From Lachancea thermotolerans CBS 6340 (Eukaryota > Ascomycota > Saccharomycetes > Saccharomycetales > Saccharomycetaceae), in NCBI RefSeq assembly GCF_000142805.1, contig NC_013077.1, positions 434,001-498,000 on the forward strand: DNA of 64,000 nucleotides, in the 5' to 3' direction. A program made the position numbers and the translations under genes. Shown here one piece after another: positions 20,908-29,947 of the stretch; the first letter of the stretch is position 1, and each line of letters starts with the position of its first letter. The notes under the pieces were generated by a model. That model was given only the letters and a program-made list of their open reading frames with translations. It searched no databases and was not told the DNA's origin.

Positions 20908-23900
20908 ATGTCGCAGGTTTACAAATCAGAACTCAAAGACGAGTTCGTGGACGCCACGCTCGAGGAGCGGCGGCTGCACGAGAACAAGACGCGCAAGAAG
21001 TACTGGCTCAAGTGGGGGCCGTACCTCAGCGAGCGCGCGTGGGCCACGGTCCGCGAAGACTACTCCGACAGCGGCGACGCGTGGACGCACTTCCCGTTCG
21101 AGCACGCGGCGTCGCGCGTGTTCCGGTGGGGCGAGGACGGTATCTTCGGCGTCTCCGACAACCGCCAGCTGGTGTGCCTCAACCTCGCGATGTGGAACGG
21201 CCACGACCAGATCATCAAGGAGCGCATGTTCGGCGTGACGGGCCCCCAGGGCAACCACGGCGAGGACGTCAAGGAGCTCTACTACTACATCGACAGCACT
21301 CCGACCCACTCGTACATGAAGGCGCTCTACAAGTACCCGTTTGCCAAGGCGTACCCCTACGAGGAGCTGGTGGCCAAGAACGGCGAGCGCGGCTACCAGG
21401 ACCGCGAGTTCGAGGTATACGAGATCGACGGCCTCTACTCCAGCGAGGAGCACGGTGACACCCCCTACTTTGACGTGGTCTTCGAGATGGCCAAGGGCGA
21501 CGACAACCCGAACGACCTTAACTTCCGTGTCACGGCGTACAACAGAAGCGACAAGCGCGCGGGCGAGCTCTACCTCATGCCACAGGTGTTCTTTAGGAAC
21601 ACCTGGGGATGGTGCCGGCAGACCGCCACCAAGCCCGAGTTGAAGAAAGGTGGTAGCAACTACATCGACGTCCAATGCGAGAAATACGGCAAGAGGACGG
21701 CGATATTCGCGCCTTCGCCGGGCGGCTTCGACGACGAGGACACAGAAACGCAGGACGTTGAACCCCAGCTGCTCTTTACCGAGAACGAGTCGAACCTTGA
21801 GAAGCTTTTTGACAGCGGGCCCAATCCTGCGCCCTATGCCAAGGACGCGTTCCAGGAGTACGTTGTTGAGCAGAACGGCGAAGCGGTCAATCCAGAAAAC
21901 AAAGGTACCAAGAGTTGTGCTGTCTATCATTTCCCTAAGATCCCTCCAGGCGAGTACGTTACTATCAGATACAAGTTTACAGACGTCCAACTGGCTCAGT
22001 ATGAAGATGAATTGGTGATAGACGAAGAGGAATTCGATTCCATTTTTGATAGACGTGAAGAGGAAGCTGACAATTTCTACTGGAAAATCACTCCTCTCCA
22101 TATCAGCGATGAGCTAAGGAATGTCCAAAGACAGGCGTTCGCGGGCCTGATGTGGTCCAAACAGTTTTACCATTTCATCCAGGACCAGTGGTACAACGGC
22201 GACCCCAACGTCAAGCCTCGTCCCCCACCAAACAGGGCTAATGGGAGGAACAAGGACTGGAAGCACATGTACACCGACGATATACTGTCACTCCCCGATA
22301 AGTGGGAGTACCCGTTTTTCGCCTCGTGGGACACGGCTTTCCACTGCATCCCGCTCTCTATGGTGGATCCAGAGTTTGCTAAGCACCAACTGGACATCAT
22401 GACACGCGAGTGGTACATGCACCCCAACGGACAAATGCCCGCTTACGAGTGGAATTTTAGCGATGTTAACCCACCCGTGCACGCCTGGGCTGTCTACCGC
22501 GTTTTCAAAATTGAAAGAAACATGTACAAACGCGAAGATCGAGTGTTCTTGGAGCGTGTGTTCCAAAAACTGCTTCTAAATTTTACTTGGTGGGTGAACC
22601 GCAAAGACTCGAATGGCCAAAACGTGTTTGAGGGCGGGTTTTTGGGGCTTGACAACATCGGAGTTTTCAACAGATCCGAACCATTACCAACTGGTGGTAC
22701 TCTCGAGCAGGCTGACTCCACTGGCTGGATGGCGTTTTTCAGTCTGCAAATGCTGAACATAGCGCTGGAGCTGGCTAAGGAGAACCCGGTTTATGAGGAT
22801 ATAGCCTCCAAGTTTTTTGAGCACTTCATACTCATCAGTGACGCCATGTCATTCAGGTACACGAAGAACACCGAATCCGAGGAATTTCAAGAAGAAATCA
22901 AAGAGTCTTTGTGGAATGAGGAAGACCAATTTTATTACGACGCTATTTCGTGGGGCGGTCCATTCAAGCAGCAGCTGCCCATTAGGTCCTTGGTGGGTTT
23001 GATTCCGCTGTACGCATGTATGACCTTAGAGCCGCAAATCCTAGACAAGTTCCCCAGCTTCAAGAAGCGGGTAGACTGGTTCATCAACAACAAGAGCGAG
23101 ATTTTCGATAGAAATATTGCCTCAATGAAATATAGAGGTGTTGGCGAAAGGCTGTTGCTGTCCTTAGTAAACAAAGACAGATTAGAGGCCATTCTCCGTC
23201 GTATGCTCGATGAGACCGAATTCCTTTCCGATTACGGTATCAGGTCTTTATCCAAGTATCACGAAGAGCACCCATTTGTTATGGACGTGAACGGGAACAA
23301 GTATGAGGTGAAATACCTCTCCGGCGAGTCCGACTCTGGGATGTTTGGAGGCAACTCCAACTGGCGTGGCCCAATCTGGTTCCCAGTTAACTTCCTGCTG
23401 ATCGAGTCTCTACAACGGTTTTTCCTCTACTATGGACCTGAATTCAAGGTTGAATGCCCTGTTGGCTCCGGTGTTTTCTTGAACTTGGCCGAGGTTGCGG
23501 AAGAGCTTGAGCACCGGCTCATTCACGTATTCATGCCAGATGAAAACGGAAACAGGGCCTGCTATGAAGGAGACAACTCCGAGATGTTGTCCCAGGACGA
23601 GTATTTCAGGGACCTCGTTCCATTTTATGAGTACTTTGACGGCGACACTGGTAGGGGCTTGGGCGCTTCACATCAGTGCGGCTGGACTGCATTGGTGGCA
23701 AAGTGGATCCATGACGCAGGCGTCTCTTGTATAAGGCTACCGCGCAGCTCCAGGGGTTCGCGTTCTGCCAGCATTTCTTCAAAGGCCTCATCTCCCGTGA
23801 GGCCCGTGATGCCAGGCAGAATGGCAAGGAGAAAGTCCGCGAAATCGCTGGTTAACCTCACCGGCACCTTACTCGATCTGACAGAAGAGGAAAAGCGCAT

Positions 23901-24162
23901 CTACCAGCTTGGCAGCGTTCCCCACACTCAGGTCCGTTCCACGTCCAACGCAGGGACCGCAGCGGATAAAGATGAGAGAAAGGGCGCTAGCCAAGAACAA
24001 TCAGCACGTTACGAAGCCGACTCCGACTTCAAAGCACCCACCTCACACTCATCTGAGGCGAAGGTCATTGAAGATCTTAAGAAAAAGATGGATTCCTTCA
24101 ACCTGACAGATGATGCCAATGAGCGGGCCGATGAGGAGGAACTCTTGAATGAGAATAAGTAA
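20908..24162 (+). CDS. Glycoside hydrolase family 63-like cytosolic protein, YMR196W ortholog
   Basis: 1084 residues (YMR196W 1088). There is no signal peptide. Residues 1 to about 937 resemble bacterial glucosidase-like GH63 proteins, with the N-terminal block KWGPYLSERAWATVREDYS, the NHGEDVKE and STPTHSYMKALYKYP motifs, and in the (alpha/alpha)6 barrel part WDTAFH near 474 and NSNWRGPIW near 816. The domain closes with HQCGWTALVAKWI. A tail of about 147 residues (938-1084), Ser/Arg-rich then acidic, is absent from the bacterial form as I recall it. Substrate unknown. Position between ICY1 and VTI1 is as in S. cerevisiae. The first 700 bases are about 70 percent G+C, while the later part is close to 45 percent. 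Confidence 0.9.
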   Translation: MSQVYKSELKDEFVDATLEERRLHENKTRKKYWLKWGPYLSERAWATVREDYSDSGDAWTHFPFEHAASRVFRWGEDGIFGVSDNRQLVCLNLAMWNGHDQIIKERMFGVTGPQGNHGEDVKELYYYIDSTPTHSYMKALYKYPFAKAYPYEELVAKNGERGYQDREFEVYEIDGLYSSEEHGDTPYFDVVFEMAKGDDNPNDLNFRVTAYNRSDKRAGELYLMPQVFFRNTWGWCRQTATKPELKKGGSNYIDVQCEKYGKRTAIFAPSPGGFDDEDTETQDVEPQLLFTENESNLEKLFDSGPNPAPYAKDAFQEYVVEQNGEAVNPENKGTKSCAVYHFPKIPPGEYVTIRYKFTDVQLAQYEDELVIDEEEFDSIFDRREEEADNFYWKITPLHISDELRNVQRQAFAGLMWSKQFYHFIQDQWYNGDPNVKPRPPPNRANGRNKDWKHMYTDDILSLPDKWEYPFFASWDTAFHCIPLSMVDPEFAKHQLDIMTREWYMHPNGQMPAYEWNFSDVNPPVHAWAVYRVFKIERNMYKREDRVFLERVFQKLLLNFTWWVNRKDSNGQNVFEGGFLGLDNIGVFNRSEPLPTGGTLEQADSTGWMAFFSLQMLNIALELAKENPVYEDIASKFFEHFILISDAMSFRYTKNTESEEFQEEIKESLWNEEDQFYYDAISWGGPFKQQLPIRSLVGLIPLYACMTLEPQILDKFPSFKKRVDWFINNKSEIFDRNIASMKYRGVGERLLLSLVNKDRLEAILRRMLDETEFLSDYGIRSLSKYHEEHPFVMDVNGNKYEVKYLSGESDSGMFGGNSNWRGPIWFPVNFLLIESLQRFFLYYGPEFKVECPVGSGVFLNLAEVAEELEHRLIHVFMPDENGNRACYEGDNSEMLSQDEYFRDLVPFYEYFDGDTGRGLGASHQCGWTALVAKWIHDAGVSCIRLPRSSRGSRSASISSKASSPVRPVMPGRMARRKSAKSLVNLTGTLLDLTEEEKRIYQLGSVPHTQVRSTSNAGTAADKDERKGASQEQSARYEADSDFKAPTSHSSEAKVIEDLKKKMDSFNLTDDANERADEEELLNENK

Positions 24163-24288
24163 GTAGTACGCGCACAAAGTAAAAATTATGGATTTCTTCT
24201 TCTTTTACTAGATTATCAACCGTATAGTAGCCTGCATCCTCCAGAGGAAGCAAGCTTATCTTATCATGAATTCTCTGCGTGTTTGTTA

Positions 24289-24951
24289 CTACTTGAATTT
24301 TGAGAACAGAACTAGCAGAATGAGGAGGATCAACACAGCAATGATGGCGTAGCTGATAAACTTGTTAGCCACTAGCCTTCTGCTCATGGTTTTCAGCGTT
24401 CTGATGCTTTTGTCCACGTATGAATCAGCCTGGAACAGCGTCTGTCTTGCGTTCTCGAGAGTTTCACGTTGGGATCTTAGATCCATCATAATCTGCGAGC
24501 CAACGCCCTCAGTGTCAACTGCTATCCTTGTAGCGTCCCGCAATTTATCACCTGTGCGCGACAGAATTGCGTGATTTGACAAGAGTTGCTGCCGTTGATC
24601 GTCGCTTTCGCCAGGCTCCCCTTCACCCGCTCTACCTTGGAATAGCAGGTCTCTGTTGCGCGAATCCATTAGCTGCTGAAGCGGCGACTTCACGTCACTT
24701 TGAACATGTTTCTTGTATTCACGGAGCTTAGCCTTAAAAGATGAACGTGCTGCATTATCGAGTGCGCCATTGTTAACCTCTATTTCCATCTGGTCTACCA
24801 GATCCAGCAGCTCATCTTGCTGTTGCTCAACCTCCTTAAGTGTCCCGTTTCTTTGGCTTACAGGCTGCGAAGGCGCGACTGAAAGAAGGGTTTTCGCTTG
24901 CTCGAGCGTTGTTTTGAACTCCGCTTCGTAGTTTGAAAGAAGGCTCGCCAT
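24289..24951 (-). CDS. VTI1: Qb-SNARE of Golgi-endosome-vacuole traffic
   Basis: 220 residues (S. cerevisiae 217). The N-terminal three-helix domain carries LEQAKTLLSVAPSQPVSQRN and VEQQQDELLDL. The SNARE motif runs about 128-190, with the Qb central region EGVGSQIMMDLRSQRETLENARQTL, and the C-terminal anchor is KFISYAIIAVLILLILLVLF followed by SKFK. Vti1 takes part in several SNARE complexes for transport between Golgi, endosomes and vacuole, including homotypic vacuole fusion. It converges with the YMR196W ortholog over only about 126 bases, as in S. cerevisiae (YMR196W-YMR197C). Confidence 0.98.
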   Translation of the reverse strand: MASLLSNYEAEFKTTLEQAKTLLSVAPSQPVSQRNGTLKEVEQQQDELLDLVDQMEIEVNNGALDNAARSSFKAKLREYKKHVQSDVKSPLQQLMDSRNRDLLFQGRAGEGEPGESDDQRQQLLSNHAILSRTGDKLRDATRIAVDTEGVGSQIMMDLRSQRETLENARQTLFQADSYVDKSIRTLKTMSRRLVANKFISYAIIAVLILLILLVLFSKFK

Positions 24952-25408
24952 ATCTAAAGGTTACGAGGGTCTAAAGAGCTCACTACTTCTGTTGGAGAAA
25001 TGTAATCAATGGGGTAATTCGTAAAGTGTAAATGAAAAGCCTTGTAGCCACATCATTTTGAATACTTGTGTACTCATGGTCACATGATATAGATCAGCTG
25101 ACCGAAAAATCCGGCCGGGGATACGTTTATAGTGACTCGATTTCAGAGCTTGGGAGGGAACGTTAATGGGGAAGCTATCGCACTCTCGCCAGGTGCTTAG
25201 TTGCTACTCTGTCAATACCTAGGCCAAATGTATCCTACTGGCTAGCATGGATAGTCATTCAACAGCTAGCGAGACCAAAATTCTTAAATCCACTTAACTC
25301 CTCTCAGCGCAGTGTTATTAATTAATCACCTACAATATATAATATTGAGGTGAAAAAAAAATTGGATATCGGGGTCTCTCAGTGAGCGCGGAACAATTCT
25401 CATATTCC
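24952..25408. other. Divergent promoter region VTI1 / YAH1
   Basis: 457 bases between start codons. It contains GTCACATGA near 25079-25087, an imperfect E-box, and AT-rich DNA near 25316-25365. No gene seen. Confidence 0.5.
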
Positions 25409-25897
25409 ATGTTTAGAATTGCCGGGTTGTCGAAATCACTGCTCCGCGGCCCTCTCGCCGTGGGCCGTGCGAACATAATGGTACCAAAATATGCAGGTTT
25501 CGCGCAATCCGCGCTCAGGTTCCATGGCCATGTACACAAGCCCAAACCGGGCGAAGAGCTGCACGTTACGTTCATCCTCAAGGACGGCTCACAGCGGCAG
25601 TACGAAGTGTCGGCGGGGGACACGCTCTTGGACATCGCACAGGCCAATAATCTGGAAATGGAAGGTGCGTGCGGAGGTTCCTGCGCATGCTCAACATGTC
25701 ACGTGATTGTGGATCCAGACTACTACGACGCGCTTGAAGAGCCGGATGACGACGAGAACGATATGTTAGACCTAGCCTATGGTCTGACCGAGACCAGCAG
25801 GCTGGGCTGCCAGATTAAAATGAGCAAGGACATTGACGGCATTAGGGTCGCGCTGCCGGCCATGACCAGAAACGTGAGCAACACGGACTTTGACTAA
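25409..25897 (+). CDS. YAH1: Mitochondrial adrenodoxin-type [2Fe-2S] ferredoxin
   Basis: 162 residues from the first ATG (S. cerevisiae 172). The basic N-terminus (MFRIAGLSKSLLRGPLAVGR) is a mitochondrial presequence. The mature domain begins near PGEELHVTF and carries the four cluster cysteines as ACGGSCACSTC and, further on, LGCQI, the adrenodoxin spacing C-x5-C-x2-C-x36-C. Yah1 takes electrons from Arh1 for Fe-S cluster synthesis, heme A and ubiquinone synthesis. It is placed between VTI1 and CIK1/VIK1, combining S. cerevisiae YMR197C and YPL252C neighbours. A UGUACAUA Puf3-type site lies in the 3' untranslated region. Confidence 0.96.
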   Translation: MFRIAGLSKSLLRGPLAVGRANIMVPKYAGFAQSALRFHGHVHKPKPGEELHVTFILKDGSQRQYEVSAGDTLLDIAQANNLEMEGACGGSCACSTCHVIVDPDYYDALEEPDDDENDMLDLAYGLTETSRLGCQIKMSKDIDGIRVALPAMTRNVSNTDFD

Positions 25898-26302
25898 AAC
25901 AACTCGCACGCCGGCCGAAATGTTGCGGTTTACGCCGGAGCTGCCAAACCTGTACATACGCTTTATTTATATCGCCGCATCTCATCTCACATTCATCGCT
26001 TCTGAAAAAGGGCATCTCGTGTATGGTTATCTATAGGAAGTTGTGTTTCTAAACCTTTTGTTTACCTTTTTAAGCCGCATCTGCAGTTCATAAACAAAGC
26101 TGCTGACAACCACGAGCATCTCACAGTAAGCTCATCAGGGGCCTAGCAAAGGCTGTCTTCACTATTGTTATTACGAAGTATTCGTTTTGGGAGGCCTGCA
26201 CATCTAAGGTAATCCGGCGCCTTAAATTTTACCCGTCAGTTTTATCCGTGGTAACCTCGTTTCGGGCTTATTGTATGAGGGTGAAACCAAGCACAAACAC
26301 TC
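25898..26302. other. Intergenic region YAH1 / CIK1
   Basis: 405 bases: YAH1 3' end and CIK1 promoter. Apart from the Puf3-type site nothing is recognised. Confidence 0.5.
25951..25958 (+). promoter_or_regulatory. Puf3-type site in the YAH1 3' untranslated region
   Basis: TGTACATA fits the Puf3 RNA consensus UGUANAUA and lies 54 bases after the YAH1 stop. Puf3 controls mRNAs of nuclear-encoded mitochondrial proteins, so the location makes sense. Confidence 0.45.
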
Positions 26303-28198
26303 ATGACCCATACTAAAATACCACAGATGAGTCAGACCAGAATACCGGGTCATAAAAGAGCCATGTCAAGCCCGCCCGGGTCTGCCACCAAAAGACTGCA
26401 CATCTTAGAGGACGTCACAAACACAAATTCGATTGCCCGTCTTCCTGGGACCAAGATGTCTGTAGCCGTTGATTCAAATACCAGACTTATGAACAAATAT
26501 TACTACGGTGACCCAAAGGTAATAGAAGCTGTGAAAGTACGAGAACGGAAGATAGCGCGTGATATCCAGCACTTTCGAAAATCTATAGCTGAGATCGACG
26601 CAGAGACCAAGCTTATACAGGAGACAAACCTCCCTAATCTCGATTATGACATGTCAAAGAAAAACACTTTATGCAACGAGCTGCGAAAGGAGCTGGTACA
26701 GCTAACAACCAGCCTCGATGAGAAAAACGGTGAGTGCGAACTCATGGAATCTAATTGGGAACTCACCGTGAAACATTTGCAGCTCGAGCACGAAGTAAAT
26801 TTGCAGAAGGCAAGGAACGAAATAGATCAAGCATTATGCGAAGCCAGGGAACGCTGGGAAGAGAAGCTTCGAGAAATGGAAAATTTCAGGCCAGATTCGG
26901 GAATAATTGAAGAGATTGAAGAGTTGAAAGAAGAGAGGTTGCAGGAAGAAAAAAAGCTTAACGCTCTGGAGGCAAGCAATAAACGAGCATGTACCATGAG
27001 GGATCAAGAGCTAGATATCGAGTTTCAAAAGTTTCTCCTGGAGAAGCAAAAACCTTCCGAAGAATTGCGAGAGAAGTGTCAGGTCCAAAGGGAGAAGAAC
27101 AAACAACTCACCGAGGAAATTTTATGTTTTGAAAATCAACTAGAAGAAAGCACTAGAGACTGCGCTCGGCTCTACGAAGCAATCACTAGAATAGAAAAAT
27201 TAATTAAAGCATGCCTGGAGGAGCGCGAAGAGCTTCTGGAGAGGAGAACCAAGGTCGAAGCAAGTTTCAGGGAGACAGAGCTTACAACACAAAAAGTTCA
27301 GACCGAAGCCTCCGCAGTTGAGTCAAAATACAACGCTCAGTTCGACAAAATGGAGAAGGAGCAACTACGCAGGCGAAAAATGGAAAACTCAATTGACGAA
27401 ATGCGAGCGAAGGTTAGATGCTTTGCATACATTGGTGACAAGGTGCCCCCCTCATGTGAGATAGACTACCCGGCAAAGAAAATATCCATGATAGGAACAA
27501 ATAGTGGACAATCAAGCGTATTCAGCAGGATTATACCTCGGAAGCTTATTCCAGAAAAGGACCTTATAGGTCAAGAATGCCAAGCATACCTCGATATGTG
27601 CACCGCCAAGGGCCTAAACTGCAACATCATATCATTACCCACCGATCGACAGCAGCACTTGAGAGAGTGTTTCTTGCAGTATTTTGTAAATTCCAACACG
27701 CACAAATTGAGCGTGCAGTACGTTGCGCTTTCAGAGAAGATGCCCTCCTCTGACTTGCTGGTAGATCCAGAAGATAGTAAAGGCGATGAACTCCAGCTTA
27801 CTATTAAGGAGGATGCTATCGAAATGAGCTCGCGCTCAGTCGAGCTTGAATCACCGCAGGATATCACAGATGCATTTAGTGGGCTTGAGTTGCATTCAAG
27901 GGTCGGTGATATAAGCGTTATGAAGTTGAAAGTATACAACAAGAGCGAAGACTATTTTGACGCTTACTTTCTAGAAATTAACGATGATCAAACGATTAAG
28001 AACATCAGCAATCTATCAAACAAAAACCGATTCGTCAAGACACCAATTACCATAATTTTACAAACTCTTCTTCTGAAAACAAAATCCCTGATTCTTTGTA
28101 ATCTGTTTGACGGAAGAACAAGCGACCCTTGTCTTGTGCTCGAATCAGTGCACCAAATAGGTAGGTTAGATGTTCCTCGGAAATTGAACGAGCGTTAA
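26303..28198 (+). CDS. CIK1: Kinesin-14 (Kar3) associated coiled-coil protein (CIK1/VIK1 ortholog)
   Basis: 631 residues (Cik1 594, Vik1 647). After a basic, disordered N-terminus (1-65) a long coiled coil covers about 75-375. The C-terminal third is a globular domain; in Cik1 and Vik1 this part folds like a kinesin motor but has no nucleotide site, and no Walker A is visible here. The start motif GDPKVIEAVKVRERKIARDI matches Cik1. The protein should dimerise with Kar3 for spindle and karyogamy functions. As a pre-duplication gene it may cover the roles of both CIK1 (YMR198W) and VIK1 (YPL253C). A second in-frame ATG eight codons on is an alternative start. Confidence 0.88.
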   Translation: MTHTKIPQMSQTRIPGHKRAMSSPPGSATKRLHILEDVTNTNSIARLPGTKMSVAVDSNTRLMNKYYYGDPKVIEAVKVRERKIARDIQHFRKSIAEIDAETKLIQETNLPNLDYDMSKKNTLCNELRKELVQLTTSLDEKNGECELMESNWELTVKHLQLEHEVNLQKARNEIDQALCEARERWEEKLREMENFRPDSGIIEEIEELKEERLQEEKKLNALEASNKRACTMRDQELDIEFQKFLLEKQKPSEELREKCQVQREKNKQLTEEILCFENQLEESTRDCARLYEAITRIEKLIKACLEEREELLERRTKVEASFRETELTTQKVQTEASAVESKYNAQFDKMEKEQLRRRKMENSIDEMRAKVRCFAYIGDKVPPSCEIDYPAKKISMIGTNSGQSSVFSRIIPRKLIPEKDLIGQECQAYLDMCTAKGLNCNIISLPTDRQQHLRECFLQYFVNSNTHKLSVQYVALSEKMPSSDLLVDPEDSKGDELQLTIKEDAIEMSSRSVELESPQDITDAFSGLELHSRVGDISVMKLKVYNKSEDYFDAYFLEINDDQTIKNISNLSNKNRFVKTPITIILQTLLLKTKSLILCNLFDGRTSDPCLVLESVHQIGRLDVPRKLNER

Positions 28199-28286
28199 AA
28201 CTATAGGCTTGCGGAGTTCTTTTGAAATAAAGCTTCCGCTTCCTGGAAGTGCTAGCGCAGTGTTAGCTCCGAGCTAAAAAATGCAA

Positions 28287-29582
28287 TCATTCTTTTGTAA
28301 GAATATCCTTAATTAACCAGTTTAGCTCCTCTCTACTTCCAACGTTCTTGTCGTCGACCGGCGTGAAGTTCGGTTTGTCTTCTTGAAATTCCGGAAGATC
28401 GTCAATCGTACTAGCCATGGTAACGAGCTCGTCATCATTAAGTAAGCCGCACATGCTGAGATTCAGATAAGCGCCAGTCGGAGCTACTAGATTAGGAAAT
28501 ACTGAAAGAGTTTGAGCCATCTCTTCGTTTGTAATTGATCTGAGATCGCGCGTAAGCTCGTTACCTTCACAAGCTACCTCTTCGTCAGTACCAGCAACGC
28601 CTTGATAAAATCCTTCTTCGTTCAAGTCGTAATAGTCGGAGTGGTATTTTTCTCGATACCTCACAGTATCAATGGCCGACTCAACCACATTTTTCAAATA
28701 GTTTTCGAGCGCTAATGTCATAATCTCCACACATCTGCCATCCACAGCACCAACCAGCCCGTGTTCGCGTGCTATACTTATCATTCGGAGATATAAAGAG
28801 TCATTATCTGGCAGAGAATAGCTCTCAGTTGCTAACGGTGCAGAAAAACCGTTCACGATCTCCTGAGACCATTCCAATGGCGTTTTCAGATTACTAGCCT
28901 TGATTCTTTTCAGTGTTTCAGGGTTAGTGACAATCGGAATTTTAGGTATATTATTGAGACGCGCTTGAAGAACCGAGCAAAGCACAAATCCTCGCTTCCC
29001 GGCCTCCTTTGTAATCGTTTTCAGCCGGCTTCTGTCCTCAGCCGGCAAGGACATTACAATCTTCTTATAAGTGTCAATCTGCGAATTATGTTTGTTAGAC
29101 CTCTTTTTACTCGAGTGTGTTGTGCCGTTATTGAAGCCCCATGATCCTTCAGTGGATTCTCCCAGCGGCGAACCCCTTACCGAATTTGTCAAGATTGCTA
29201 AAAGCAGTTGGTTGTGCATTCGTATTAGAGTTCCATGACTCATGTTACTGCCTTGCATTAATTGTCCTTGGTTTTCTTGCTGAGGACTGAAGAGTAGATC
29301 CAGCTCGTTCACTAGCTCCTTTCTGGAGAGTTTGCCGAGCACAAAGAGACTTATGATTTGCGCGTACTTGCTCCAGCTCTCTTTCCCCAGAGCCGCCGTC
29401 AGAGATTCGACCATTTTCTCAATATTCAGGCGATTAGTTTGATTGCCAGGCACCGTAGTGCCCGTTGGCGTGCCAGTAAGAGCGCCGCCGGGCTTTTGCC
29501 CGTGAGCACTTACAGTGACTCCAGTTTGTTTGTGTACGCTCCCGGGCGATACAGGCGTGTTCTGGGGCTGAACAACGGACAT
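28287..29582 (-). CDS. HFI1: SAGA coactivator subunit Ada1
   Basis: 431 residues (S. cerevisiae 488). After a low-complexity Ser/Thr/Gly/Pro N-terminus (1-50) comes the conserved LNIEKMVESLTAALGKESWSKYAQIISLFVLGKLSRKELVNELD block. A histone-fold-like region lies near residues 260-320 (REHGLVGAVDGRCVEIMTLALENYLKNVVESA). Hfi1 pairs with Spt7/Taf-type histone folds and is needed for SAGA integrity. It is convergent with CIK1/VIK1 over 88 bases, matching YPL253C-YPL254W. Confidence 0.93.
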   Translation of the reverse strand: MSVVQPQNTPVSPGSVHKQTGVTVSAHGQKPGGALTGTPTGTTVPGNQTNRLNIEKMVESLTAALGKESWSKYAQIISLFVLGKLSRKELVNELDLLFSPQQENQGQLMQGSNMSHGTLIRMHNQLLLAILTNSVRGSPLGESTEGSWGFNNGTTHSSKKRSNKHNSQIDTYKKIVMSLPAEDRSRLKTITKEAGKRGFVLCSVLQARLNNIPKIPIVTNPETLKRIKASNLKTPLEWSQEIVNGFSAPLATESYSLPDNDSLYLRMISIAREHGLVGAVDGRCVEIMTLALENYLKNVVESAIDTVRYREKYHSDYYDLNEEGFYQGVAGTDEEVACEGNELTRDLRSITNEEMAQTLSVFPNLVAPTGAYLNLSMCGLLNDDELVTMASTIDDLPEFQEDKPNFTPVDDKNVGSREELNWLIKDILTKE

Positions 29583-29947
29583 GCTAAAACTCTAGGAACG
29601 GGATTTAGTTTGCCTCAATATGTTGAGATGAGATGATAATTCCAACTAGAGTTAGATCTTGAGCAGCTTTCAAAAAATTAAAAACAGCGTAGAAGCTAAA
29701 CACGTTTCAATTGATGATCAACGAATGCTCAGTCCCCTTCCTTTGTCTGTCTCTTGCTCTCTTTTTGCTTATTTTAGCATAACTCAGTCATTTACAGACT
29801 TGTAATATTTCGATAGTAAATTTCAAACTACTCGTATTAAGACATTTGACCAAGTTACCAAATTACTCTGGCGATTTAAGACTAAGAAGACTCAAAGAAT
29901 CTTGTTATTCCCTTAATGTTACATATTCCTACTGCCTGAATTAAGAC
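29583..29947. other. Intergenic region between HFI1 and BBP1
   Basis: 365 AT-rich bases: the HFI1 promoter and the 3' end of BBP1, both on the minus strand. Nothing else seen. Confidence 0.5.

Noticed and set aside
20926-22101. Open frame of 391 codons on the minus strand, opposite the YMR196W ortholog
   Set aside because: It mirrors GC-rich codons of the sense gene; the residues (Val/Leu/Arg/His-rich) have no protein-like pattern and the sense strand codes for a conserved family.
25079-25116. Possible centromere start (GTCACATG followed by CCGAAAAA)
   Set aside because: There is no AT-rich CDEII of the right length and no CDEIII core; probably an ordinary E-box in the VTI1/YAH1 promoter.
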